Below are positions 1 to 6,453 of a stretch of DNA of 9,519 nucleotides, one piece after another. Source of the DNA: Elusimicrobiota bacterium. Lineage in GTDB: Bacteria > Elusimicrobiota > Endomicrobiia > Endomicrobiales > Endomicrobiaceae. The stretch covers positions 1 through 9,519 of the forward strand of contig JAITCX010000212.1 of NCBI GenBank assembly GCA_031282945.1, given 5' to 3'. A model generated the notes under the pieces. The model worked only from the letters and a program-made list of their open reading frames with translations, had not been told where the DNA came from and ran no database searches. Within the stretch, counting starts at the first letter, position 1, and each line of letters opens with the position of its first letter. A program made the translations under genes and the position numbers.

Positions 1-38
<38 letters not shown>

Positions 39-39
39 A

Positions 40-750
40 CCTAATGAGATAGAAGTTTTTGGTTTAGATGTAAATATCGTAGATACCGCTAAACTTTTAA
101 TTGATCGGAACAACATAAAAATAGTTGATTTAACAAAAGTAAATTTTTCAGATGTAGGACGTAAATTTGACATGGCAATGAGCCTAGAAGTTGCAGAACA
201 TTTGGACAAAGAAGCTGCCGATAATTTTATAAAACTATTAACGGATTTAGCCGATATTGTTTTATTTTCAGCGGCATCGCAATTTCAGTTGGGAACGCAT
301 CATGTAAATTGCCAGCCGCCTAGTTATTGGAGCAATAAGTTTAAAAATTTAGGATTTTCTTGTTTTGATATTATTCGCCCAAAATTTTGGGAAAACGATG
401 AAATACCTCATTGGTATAGACAGAATACTTTATGTTATGTAAAAAAAGACAGCGTGCAATATCAAAAATTAATTTCTATGGGTTTTAACCCTTGCGAAAA
501 GGCCAACTCATATTTCCATTTAGGAACTATACAAATGGTAACATTTACGTGGGAAAAAAAATGTGAAAGAAAAAATAATTTATTGAAGGGTTTAATTGAA
601 AGAAGTTTTAAATTTAAGCTTAAAGCTTTGATAATTAGAATAATATGCAGTTTTATTTTTATTAAGAAATGGAGAACACGTATTAGAAAAAAATGGATGG
701 AAAAATTGGATGAGAAAATCAAAAAAACTTATAACGCATTAGTCCAATAA
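40..750 (+). CDS. Class I SAM-dependent methyltransferase, 5' truncated
   Basis: The frame is open from the left edge to a TAA at 748-750, so the gene lacks its 5' end; the ATG at 172 is internal. Translation from position 40 gives the strand 'EVFGLDVN', which matches the acidic-residue region that binds the ribose of S-adenosylmethionine, then 'RKFDMAMSLEVAEHL', the typical post-motif region of Methyltransf_23-type enzymes. A loop follows with 'GTHHVNCQPPSYW' and 'IRPKFWENDEIPHWYRQN', also characteristic of this group. The glycine-rich motif I is missing and would lie off the window. The last 60 or so residues are strongly basic and lysine-rich, with a hydrophobic patch. The substrate cannot be told; relatives often sit in surface-glycan or small-molecule clusters. 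It converges on mtnN and ends before a shared terminator. Confidence 0.8.
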   Translation, partial: PNEIEVFGLDVNIVDTAKLLIDRNNIKIVDLTKVNFSDVGRKFDMAMSLEVAEHLDKEAADNFIKLLTDLADIVLFSAASQFQLGTHHVNCQPPSYWSNKFKNLGFSCFDIIRPKFWENDEIPHWYRQNTLCYVKKDSVQYQKLISMGFNPCEKANSYFHLGTIQMVTFTWEKKCERKNNLLKGLIERSFKFKLKALIIRIICSFIFIKKWRTRIRKKWMEKLDEKIKKTYNALVQ

Positions 751-786
751 ACTCAAGTCCGATTAAAAAGCATTAATCTCCCACCC

Positions 787-828
787 AAAAAGAGACCCGC
801 AAGTCCAAGGACTTGCGGGTCTCTTTTT
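787..828. terminator. Bidirectional intrinsic terminator
   Basis: Positions 787-806 and 809-828 pair perfectly over 20 bp (core agagacccgcaagtcc), leaving a two-base centre that in practice opens to about four. The ends of the stem are A5 on the left and T5-T6 on the right, so either strand would give a GC-rich hairpin followed by a U-tract. It lies 36 bases after the methyltransferase stop and 30 bases after the mtnN stop on the other strand, which is the expected place for a terminator shared by convergent genes. It marks the 3' end of the trp-arg-mtnN run. Confidence 0.93.
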
Positions 829-858
829 TATACATATATACTATTCAAAAATTAAGCT

Positions 859-1554
859 CTACAACTCTTTCTCCAGCATTCCCATAACGACCTTAGCGCT
901 ATTTTGAGCGGCCTTATTTTCATTGAATTCATAAGTTTCCAAACCAAAATCATCCGCCAAATCCGAAATTGCTCTAATGACAATAAAAGGCATCCTAGAC
1001 AAAAAGGCAATATGCGCAATTGCCGCGCCTTCCATTTCAACGCACATAGGATTTAACAATTTTTTTATATGTTGTTTACATTCCTTTGTTGCAACAAAAA
1101 CATCGCCTGAGGCTATTAAACCGCAAAAGAAATGCAGATCGCTATGACGCTCCAAAACTTCTCTGGCCGCGCATAAAAGCTTTTCATCGGCGGCAAACTG
1201 CTGAGGGAAATTCGGCAATGTGCAGGGAGGATATCCAAATTTTGTCAGGTCAACATCATGATAAGCCAATGCAGTTGAAAGCACGATATCTAATGGCCGA
1301 AGCTCAGAACTAATCGCCCCGGCAATTCCTGTATTTATAATATGCGTGACCTTAAATTGTAAGATAAGCGTTTGAGCGCACAATGCCGCATTGACTTTTC
1401 CTATCCCACAGCGCACAATCACCACCTCAGTATCTTTGATATGCCCGCAAAAAAAATCCAGACCGTTTATAGAAATTTTTTCATGTCCGTCCAACTCTTT
1501 TTTGAGCATCTTTAATTCTATTTCCATCGCTCCAATAATGCCTATTTTTTTCAC
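859..1554 (-). CDS. mtnN: 5'-methylthioadenosine/S-adenosylhomocysteine nucleosidase
   Basis: This enzyme hydrolyses 5'-methylthioadenosine and S-adenosylhomocysteine to adenine plus the thioribose product, clearing by-products of SAM-dependent reactions in the cytoplasm. The protein has the family signature throughout: 'KIGIIGAMEIE' at the N-terminus, 'GIGKVNAA' (51-58), 'NTGIAG' (74-79), 'ASGD' (148-151), 'VEMEGAAIAH' and 'RAISDLAD'. Counted from the GTG start, the catalytic and binding residues align with E. coli Pfs as Glu13, Glu175 and Asp198. Length is 231 residues, normal for the family. I prefer the GTG at 1554: a GGAG stands six bases upstream (1561-1564), and the product then begins like E. 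coli Pfs. The ATG at 1566, which overlaps the argF stop by one base, would add four residues and has a weaker SD (AGGCG). It is the last gene of the run, before the terminator, and has no obvious pathway link to arginine genes. Confidence 0.95.
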   Translation of the reverse strand: MKKIGIIGAMEIELKMLKKELDGHEKISINGLDFFCGHIKDTEVVIVRCGIGKVNAALCAQTLILQFKVTHIINTGIAGAISSELRPLDIVLSTALAYHDVDLTKFGYPPCTLPNFPQQFAADEKLLCAAREVLERHSDLHFFCGLIASGDVFVATKECKQHIKKLLNPMCVEMEGAAIAHIAFLSRMPFIVIRAISDLADDFGLETYEFNENKAAQNSAKVVMGMLEKEL

Positions 1555-1560
1555 GCTTAT

Positions 1561-1564
1561 CTCC
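1561..1564 (-). promoter_or_regulatory. SD site favouring GTG start of mtnN
   Basis: GGAG on the minus strand lies six bases before the GTG at 1554-1552. It is made of bases inside the first codons of the longer ATG reading, so the two start choices compete. The spacing favours the GTG. Confidence 0.55.
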
Positions 1565-1565
1565 A

Positions 1566-2495
1566 TTATTTATCGCCTATCAATAAAGCCATAACAGCTT
1601 TTTGAACATGCAATCTATTTTCAGCTTCATCAAAAATCACGGAATGTTCCCCCTCAAAAACATCGCCGCTTATTTCCTCGCCTCTATGCGCCGGCAAACA
1701 ATGCATGACGATACAATCTTTATTTGCAAGCTCTAAAACTTGCGCATCGATTTTATAATTTTTCAAATCCTGTTTTCTCTTTTGAGCTTGATCTTCTTGA
1801 CCCATACTCGCCCAAACATCCGTATACAAAACATCGGCATTTTTGGCGGCAATATTCACATCGCTTTCAAGTTCAATTTTACTCCCCACAACCTTTGCAA
1901 CCGCTTGGGCAGCGGCGATTATTTTTTCATCAGGAAAATATCCTTTTGGACAACAGACAACCATATCCATTCCAACTTTAGCGCAAACCATCATAAGAGA
2001 ATTTGCAACATTGTTGCCGTCTCCAATAAAAACAAATTTACGCTGCCTTAAATTTTTGAATTTCTCATAAGCTGTAAAAATATCCGCCAAAGCCTGACAA
2101 GGATGAGAAGAATCCGTTAAACCGTTTATAACGGGAACAGTTGAATATTTCGCCAATTGTTCAACCATTTCCTGTTTAAATGTTCTTATCATAATAAGGT
2201 CAACGTATCTGGACAAAACTCTCGCCGTATCCTCAATCGGCTCGCCGCGTCCCATTTGAGTGGACTGATTATCCAAATAAATTGCATGACCGCCCATTTG
2301 CGCAAATCCAGCCTCAAAAGAAACACGGGTGCGCGTTGAAGCTTTGTGAAAAATCATCGCTAAAGTTTTATCCCTCATTATTTCACATTGCACGCCTTCT
2401 TTATAAAGTTTTTTCAATTGCGTAGCTTTATCTAAAATTAATTCAACTTCCGCAAAACTTAAATCCCCAATTGATAATAAATCTTTGCCTCTCAT
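1566..2495 (-). CDS. argF: Ornithine carbamoyltransferase
   Basis: Transfers the carbamoyl group of carbamoyl phosphate to ornithine, giving citrulline, the sixth step of arginine synthesis. Counting from the upstream GTG, the carbamoyl-phosphate motif 'STRTR' is at 54-58, 'HPCQALAD' at 132-139, 'DVWASMG' (ornithine loop) at 227-233 and 'HCLPAHRG' with its catalytic cysteine at 266-273. Length is about 309 residues, typical for the family. The SMG loop and HCLP motif fit ornithine rather than aspartate carbamoyltransferase. The start is ambiguous: GTG at 2498 has a seven-base spacing from a strong AAGGAGG, while ATG at 2495, overlapping the argD stop as TGATG, has a ten-base spacing and gives 'MRGKDLLS', which looks like usual family N-termini. 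Either way it is translationally coupled to argD. Anabolic use is implied by the adjacent argB, argC and argD. Confidence 0.96.
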   Translation of the reverse strand: MRGKDLLSIGDLSFAEVELILDKATQLKKLYKEGVQCEIMRDKTLAMIFHKASTRTRVSFEAGFAQMGGHAIYLDNQSTQMGRGEPIEDTARVLSRYVDLIMIRTFKQEMVEQLAKYSTVPVINGLTDSSHPCQALADIFTAYEKFKNLRQRKFVFIGDGNNVANSLMMVCAKVGMDMVVCCPKGYFPDEKIIAAAQAVAKVVGSKIELESDVNIAAKNADVLYTDVWASMGQEDQAQKRKQDLKNYKIDAQVLELANKDCIVMHCLPAHRGEEISGDVFEGEHSVIFDEAENRLHVQKAVMALLIGDK

Positions 2496-3673
2496 CACGC
2501 CAGAGCCTCCTTAAATATTTTTATCATTTCGTCTACATCTTCTTTTTTGACAATTAGAGGAGGCATAAAACGCAAAACATTGCCCGCTGTGCAATTTATT
2601 ATTAAGCCTTTTTCCAAAGCCTTCTTAACAATTTCGCTTCCATACTTATCTAATTGCATTCCAAGCAAAAGCCCTTTTCCCCTTACCTCTTTTATAAAAG
2701 GAAATTCCCCTCTTAATTGTAAAAGTTTATTGACCAAATAATCTCCAACTTCCTTTGCATTGCCTGCTAAATTTCTTTTTTGCGCAAAGTCTAAAACGCA
2801 GCAAGCCGCGGCGCATGCAAGCGGCCCTCCTCCAAAAGTTGAACCATGATCGCCTTTTTGGAGAGCGCTTACGGAATGTTCATCGCACAGAATTGCGCCT
2901 ATAGGCAAACCGCCGCCGAGAGCTTTTGCCAAAAGCAAAATATTTGGTTTAGTATTATAATATTGCCAACAAAAAGTTTTGCCAGTTCTAAAAAGCCCCG
3001 TTTGAATTTCATCTAAAATTAAGAGAGCATTATTTTTATCGCACAATTTTTTTGCTGTCTCTAAAAATTCCTGAGAGGCCGGCCATATGCCGCCCTCACC
3101 TTGTATGGGCTCTATTATTATAGCGCAAACCTCGTCTGTAAATTTCTTTTGGAGATCTGCGCAATCATTAAAACTCACAAAATCAAAACCCTCCAGCAAA
3201 GGCTCGTAACCTTGCTGATATTTAAGCTGGCCTGTTATCGCCAAAGCCCCCAGCGTGCGCCCATGAAAAGAATTTATGCAGCTTAAAATTTTAAACTTGC
3301 CGCCATTTTTTTTGCCAAATTTTCTTGCAATTTTTATAGCTCCCTCAACAGATTCCGTTCCGCTGTTTGATAAAAAAACTCTATCTAAGCCGCTAATTTT
3401 TATAAGCTCGCGCACAAGTCTTGCTTGAATTTCGGTATGGAAAACATTTGAACAGTGAATAAGTTTTAAAGCTTGATCATGTATAGCTTTAACCAAATCA
3501 GGATTGCCATGGCCTAAAATACTCACAGCGATGCCTGCAAAAAAATCTAAATATTTTTTACTGTTTATATCATATAAATACATTCCTTTTCCATAATCTA
3601 AGACGACATCATTTCGCGTAAAAACGGGCAAATAGTTTTTACTTTCAATTTCAATAATTTCTTCTTTTTCCAT
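2495..3673 (-). CDS. argD: Acetylornithine aminotransferase
   Basis: A class III pyridoxal-phosphate aminotransferase that converts N-acetylglutamate semialdehyde to N-acetylornithine with glutamate as amino donor. The 392-residue length is normal. Visible signatures are 'GHGNPD' (54-59), 'SNSGTESVEGAIK' (102-114), 'SFHGRT' (135-140), 'IIEPIQGEGG' (186-195), 'LILDEIQTG' with Asp221, and 'LLLAKALGGGLPIG' in which Lys250 is the expected Schiff-base lysine; 'HGSTFGGGPLACAAA' follows. The ATG at 3673 has AGAGG seven bases upstream and lies 12 bases after argB. The last codons spell KEALA and include the AAGGAGG that serves as the argF ribosome site. Close relatives in the subgroup (succinylornithine, GABA or ornithine aminotransferases) cannot be ruled out from motifs alone, but the context with argB, argC and argF decides for ArgD. 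Confidence 0.95.
   Translation of the reverse strand: MEKEEIIEIESKNYLPVFTRNDVVLDYGKGMYLYDINSKKYLDFFAGIAVSILGHGNPDLVKAIHDQALKLIHCSNVFHTEIQARLVRELIKISGLDRVFLSNSGTESVEGAIKIARKFGKKNGGKFKILSCINSFHGRTLGALAITGQLKYQQGYEPLLEGFDFVSFNDCADLQKKFTDEVCAIIIEPIQGEGGIWPASQEFLETAKKLCDKNNALLILDEIQTGLFRTGKTFCWQYYNTKPNILLLAKALGGGLPIGAILCDEHSVSALQKGDHGSTFGGGPLACAAACCVLDFAQKRNLAGNAKEVGDYLVNKLLQLRGEFPFIKEVRGKGLLLGMQLDKYGSEIVKKALEKGLIINCTAGNVLRFMPPLIVKKEDVDEMIKIFKEALA
2506..2512 (-). promoter_or_regulatory. SD site of argF inside the argD 3' end
   Basis: AAGGAGG on the minus strand is made of the Lys and Glu codons plus the first base of the Ala codon of the C-terminal KEALA of ArgD. It is seven bases before the GTG and ten before the ATG of argF, and couples argF translation to ribosomes finishing argD. 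Confidence 0.8.
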
Positions 3674-3685
3674 TTTTAAACCTCT

Positions 3686-4570
3686 TTATTTTACAACCAT
3701 TGTGCCAAACCCTTTATCTGTAAAAATTTCCATTAAAATAGATCTGGGAATTGTTCCATCAATAATATGAGCGGCTTTGGTTTGATTTTTTAAAGCTAAA
3801 ATACAAGCGTTTATTTTTGGAATCATTCCCCCGTCAATTGCGCCCCGCAAAATCATCTCATAAGCTTTATCAAAAGAAAGCTCCGAAATAAAACTCTTGG
3901 GATCTTTTGGATTTTCAAAGATACCTTTGACATCAGTCAGCATAATCAATTTTTCAGCTTGTAAAGTCGCGGCAATTTTACCAGCGACAGTATCGGCATT
4001 TATATTATAACTTTGTCCATTTTCGTCAGAGCCAAGCGGAGCTATCACAGGAATATATCCCGAATCTAAAATAGTTCTTAAAAATTCGCCGTTTATACTT
4101 TTTACATCTCCCACAAATCCCAAATCTATCTCTTTAATTTTATCGTCTTTTTTAATTTTCTTTAAAAGTTTGCAAGCCATCAACAAATTTGAATCTTTGC
4201 CGTTTATGCCCAAAGCTTTCGCCCCGTATCTGACCATAGCGCTTGTTATATCGGTATTAATTTTCCCAACTAAAACCATTTGGGCGATCTCCATAGCCTC
4301 GGCATCCGTGACGCGTAAACCTTCTATAAACTCAGATTTTTTGCCAAGCCTAGACAACATTTGCGTTATCTCGGGACCTCCTCCATGCACAACCACCGGC
4401 CGCAATCCTGAAAATTGCAAAAAGGCAATGTCCTGGGCAAACTTTTGTTTTAAATCTGGATTTACCATCGCATGCCCGCCGTACTTAATAACTATAATTT
4501 TGTTTTGGAATCTTCTGATATAAGGCATTGCCTCTATCAACGTTTCAATTTTTTGTTTTGAATCAAACAT
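3686..4570 (-). CDS. argB: Acetylglutamate kinase
   Basis: Phosphorylates N-acetylglutamate with ATP, the second step of arginine synthesis. An amino-acid kinase fold is shown by 'VIKYGGHAM' with Lys29, 'VVHGGGPEI' (60-68), 'GLRVTD' (84-89), 'VGKIN' (101-105), 'GINGKD' (121-126), 'YNINADTVAGK' (188-198, with Asp193), 'LTDVKG' (211-216) and 'GGMIPKI' with Lys252. At 294 residues it is longer than the E. coli type: an N-terminal stretch 'TLIEAMPYIRRFQNK' precedes the core. This extra helix, together with the C-terminal 'HIIDGTIPRSILMEIFTD', is what hexameric, arginine-inhibited kinases have, so I infer feedback inhibition by arginine. The ATG at 4570 has an AGAGG eight bases upstream. It sits 86 bases after argC, the widest gap inside the run, and 12 bases before argD. 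Confidence 0.95.
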   Translation of the reverse strand: MFDSKQKIETLIEAMPYIRRFQNKIIVIKYGGHAMVNPDLKQKFAQDIAFLQFSGLRPVVVHGGGPEITQMLSRLGKKSEFIEGLRVTDAEAMEIAQMVLVGKINTDITSAMVRYGAKALGINGKDSNLLMACKLLKKIKKDDKIKEIDLGFVGDVKSINGEFLRTILDSGYIPVIAPLGSDENGQSYNINADTVAGKIAATLQAEKLIMLTDVKGIFENPKDPKSFISELSFDKAYEMILRGAIDGGMIPKINACILALKNQTKAAHIIDGTIPRSILMEIFTDKGFGTMVVK

Positions 4571-4627
4571 TTTTCTATCCTCTTTATTACCTGCGTTAAA
4601 TCCACACTAAGAAAGATAATCTTGATA

Positions 4628-4642
4628 CTGTAAAAATTACAG
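4628..4642. promoter_or_regulatory. 15-base palindrome in the argC-argB spacer, possible operator
   Basis: CTGTAAAAATTACAG is a perfect inverted repeat with six-base arms and a three-base centre. On the minus strand it begins three bases after a TATAAT hexamer, about where transcription would start. It loosely resembles an ArgR box (TGNAT, A/T centre, ATNCA) but is one base shorter and lacks the usual arm sequence, so ArgR binding is only a guess. It could also be a small RNA hairpin. Confidence 0.35.
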
Positions 4643-4645
4643 ACG

Positions 4646-4651
4646 ATTATA
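4646..4651 (-). promoter_or_regulatory. Consensus -10 hexamer, possible internal promoter for argB
   Basis: TATAAT on the minus strand lies at the start of the 86-base spacer before argB, just after the argC stop. No good -35 exists at 16-18 bases; the best at 18 bases is TTCGCC. The location in the only long spacer of the arg genes and the adjoining palindrome give it some weight, but such hexamers are common in AT-rich DNA. Confidence 0.3.
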
Positions 4652-4656
4652 AAATT

Positions 4657-5685
4657 CTATGGATAAACAGGCGAAAAATTTAATCCCGTTTCTTGCGGAA
4701 AATTAAACATAATATTCATATTTTGCACGGCCTGTCCGCTTGCGCCTTTAACCAAATTATCAAGTGCCGCCAAAGCCACTACTCTATTTGTGCGTTCATC
4801 TAAAAACCAACCAATATCTACAAAATTTGAGCCGCGGGTATTTTTTGTTGCGGGACTGTTTTGACCTATCAACCTTATAAAATATTTATCAGCATAAATT
4901 TTATATGCATCATTTAAATTTTGCAGAGTCACGCCGTTTTTTATTTTGGCATAAGCGGTGGTTAAAATTCCTCTTGCCATTGGAACCAGATGAGGCGTAA
5001 AAGTTATGGTAATATTTTTTGAAAATGCAGACGCCAAAAACATTTCTATTTCAGGAGTATGGCGATGATTTGTAACTCCATAAGCTGTAAAATTTTCAAA
5101 GACTTCGCTAAAATGACTACTCAATCTCAATTGCCGCCCAGCGCCTGTTGTGCCGGAAGCGGCATCTATTATAATTGTGTCGACATCAATTAAATCCGCT
5201 TTAATTAAAGGGTACAAAGATAAAATTGAAGCGGTTGGATAACATCCGGGATTTGCTAAAATTTTTGCATTTTTTATAGCCTCATAATTTAGCTCGCTTA
5301 AACCAAACACAGCCCCAGAATTTTTATGCGTATGTTCTAGCTTATACCATTTTTCATATATGCTCTCATCGCAAAAACGATAATCAGCTCCAAGGTCTAT
5401 CAATTTTGTCTTTGTTGCTTGCAATAATTTTCCAATAGCCAAACTATGACCATGCGGCAAAGCGGTAAAAATCACATCTGTCTGCTCGGCGGCATCCAAT
5501 AATTTTTGCTGAGATACAAATTTATTTTCATAAACTTTTAAGAGATGAGGGTAGATTTTATCTATAGAAATATCTTCTTTGGTTTGAGAGGATAAAAATA
5601 AAATTTCAACATTAGGATGATTGTGTAAAATCCTTAAAAGCTCTACGCCTGTATAACCGCTTGCGCCAATAATACTTACCTTCAT
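4657..5685 (-). CDS. argC: N-acetyl-gamma-glutamyl-phosphate reductase
   Basis: Reduces N-acetylglutamyl phosphate with NADPH to the semialdehyde, the third arginine step. The Rossmann motif 'GASGYTG' is at 7-13, 'FTALPHG' at 73-79, 'LIDLGADYRF' at 95-104, and the catalytic cysteine is Cys148 in 'ANPGCYPT'. 'DAASGTTGAGR' (174-184), 'NHRHTPEI' with the expected catalytic histidine near 209, and 'FTPHLVPMARG' complete the type 1 ArgC pattern. Length is 342 residues, usual for the family. The ATG at 5685 directly abuts the trpA stop (TAGATG) and has a perfect AAGGAGG eight bases upstream, inside trpA. It is the first arginine gene of the run and is followed by the 86-base spacer before argB. argJ, which often lies between argC and argB, is not here. 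Confidence 0.97.
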   Translation of the reverse strand: MKVSIIGASGYTGVELLRILHNHPNVEILFLSSQTKEDISIDKIYPHLLKVYENKFVSQQKLLDAAEQTDVIFTALPHGHSLAIGKLLQATKTKLIDLGADYRFCDESIYEKWYKLEHTHKNSGAVFGLSELNYEAIKNAKILANPGCYPTASILSLYPLIKADLIDVDTIIIDAASGTTGAGRQLRLSSHFSEVFENFTAYGVTNHRHTPEIEMFLASAFSKNITITFTPHLVPMARGILTTAYAKIKNGVTLQNLNDAYKIYADKYFIRLIGQNSPATKNTRGSNFVDIGWFLDERTNRVVALAALDNLVKGASGQAVQNMNIMFNFPQETGLNFSPVYP

Positions 5686-6453
5686 CTATAAAGCCTCCTT
5701 AATGCTCTTTACATATTTTACAATTTCCTCGGCGGCATTTTCTTTATGCTTGGCGATAATATTTACTATTGCGCTGCCTATAATTACGCCGTCTGCGGCT
5801 TGCGCAATTTCATGCGCCTGCTGCGGCGTCGATATTCCAAAGCCGACCGCCACCGGAACTTTTGCATACTCTTTAATTTGTTTGACAAGACCTGCAATAT
5901 CTGTAGTAATTTTTTGGCGCATACCCGTCAATCCAAGGGAGCTGACCAAATAAATAAACCCTTGCGCATTGCTTGCAAGTTCAGCAATTCTTTCTCTTGA
6001 GGTGGGCGCAATCAAAGTGATATTTGCTATATCATATTTCTGCACATATTCTTTTATTTCATCTTGTTCCTCAAAAGGCATGTCGGGAACAATTATTGCG
6101 TTCATTCCAACTTCTCTGCATTTTTTAAAAAATCTCAAATAGCCGTAAGAAAAAACTGAGTTTAAGTAAGTCATAAAAACCAAAGGAACGGAAACAGTTT
6201 TTCTAACCTCTGCAATCATTGAAAAAATATTATCAAGCGTAATTTTATTTTTCAAAGCGCGTTCCATTGCAGCCGATATAACAGGACCTTCGGCAGTGGG
6301 ATCAGAAAAAGGAATGCCGATTTCTATGATATCGGATCCTCCTTCTGCAAGAGCGCAAATAAAATTTTTTGTGGACTGCAAATCGGGATCGCCCGCTGTC
6401 AAATATGTTATTAAAGTTTTAGAATTTGCAAAAGCTTGTTGTATTTTATTCAC
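5686..6453 (-). CDS. trpA: Tryptophan synthase alpha subunit
   Basis: Cleaves indole-3-glycerol phosphate to indole and glyceraldehyde 3-phosphate; the indole passes to TrpB in the alpha2-beta2 complex. TIM-barrel signatures are 'TYLTAGDPD' (16-24), '[10 protein letters not shown]' (43-52) with catalytic Glu44 (Glu49 in E. coli), 'PLVFMTYLN', 'VPDMPFEE', '[10 protein letters not shown]', 'VAVGFGIS' and '[10 protein letters not shown]'. Length is 255 residues, slightly short of the E. coli enzyme (268). The residue matching the second catalytic acid, Asp60 in 'ADGP', is Glu55 here ('TAEGP'), a conservative but noteworthy change. The start is GTG at 6453, overlapping the trpB end by eight bases, with AAGGGGG nine bases upstream. 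The C-terminal codons (KEAL) contain the SD for argC. Confidence 0.96.
   Translation of the reverse strand: MNKIQQAFANSKTLITYLTAGDPDLQSTKNFICALAEGGSDIIEIGIPFSDPTAEGPVISAAMERALKNKITLDNIFSMIAEVRKTVSVPLVFMTYLNSVFSYGYLRFFKKCREVGMNAIIVPDMPFEEQDEIKEYVQKYDIANITLIAPTSRERIAELASNAQGFIYLVSSLGLTGMRQKITTDIAGLVKQIKEYAKVPVAVGFGISTPQQAHEIAQAADGVIIGSAIVNIIAKHKENAAEEIVKYVKSIKEAL
5694..5700 (-). promoter_or_regulatory. SD site of argC inside the trpA 3' end
   Basis: AAGGAGG on the minus strand uses the Lys and Glu codons and the first base of the Ala codon of the TrpA C-terminus (KEAL), eight bases before the argC ATG. No bases separate the two genes, so argC is translationally coupled to trpA and must be on the same transcript, unless a promoter lies inside trpA. 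Confidence 0.9.

Noticed and set aside
462..722. 86-residue minus-strand hydrophobic frame opposite the methyltransferase
   Set aside because: The Leu/Ile/Phe-rich product comes from reading the A-rich, lysine-coding tail of the methyltransferase in reverse; no SD or promoter.
852..1040. 62-residue minus-strand frame near the end of mtnN
   Set aside because: Out-of-frame shadow on the same strand as the well-supported mtnN coding sequence.
4170..4523. 117-residue open frame on the plus strand opposite argB
   Set aside because: It lies wholly antisense to argB, whose motifs are complete; the translation has no recognisable family pattern and no convincing SD.
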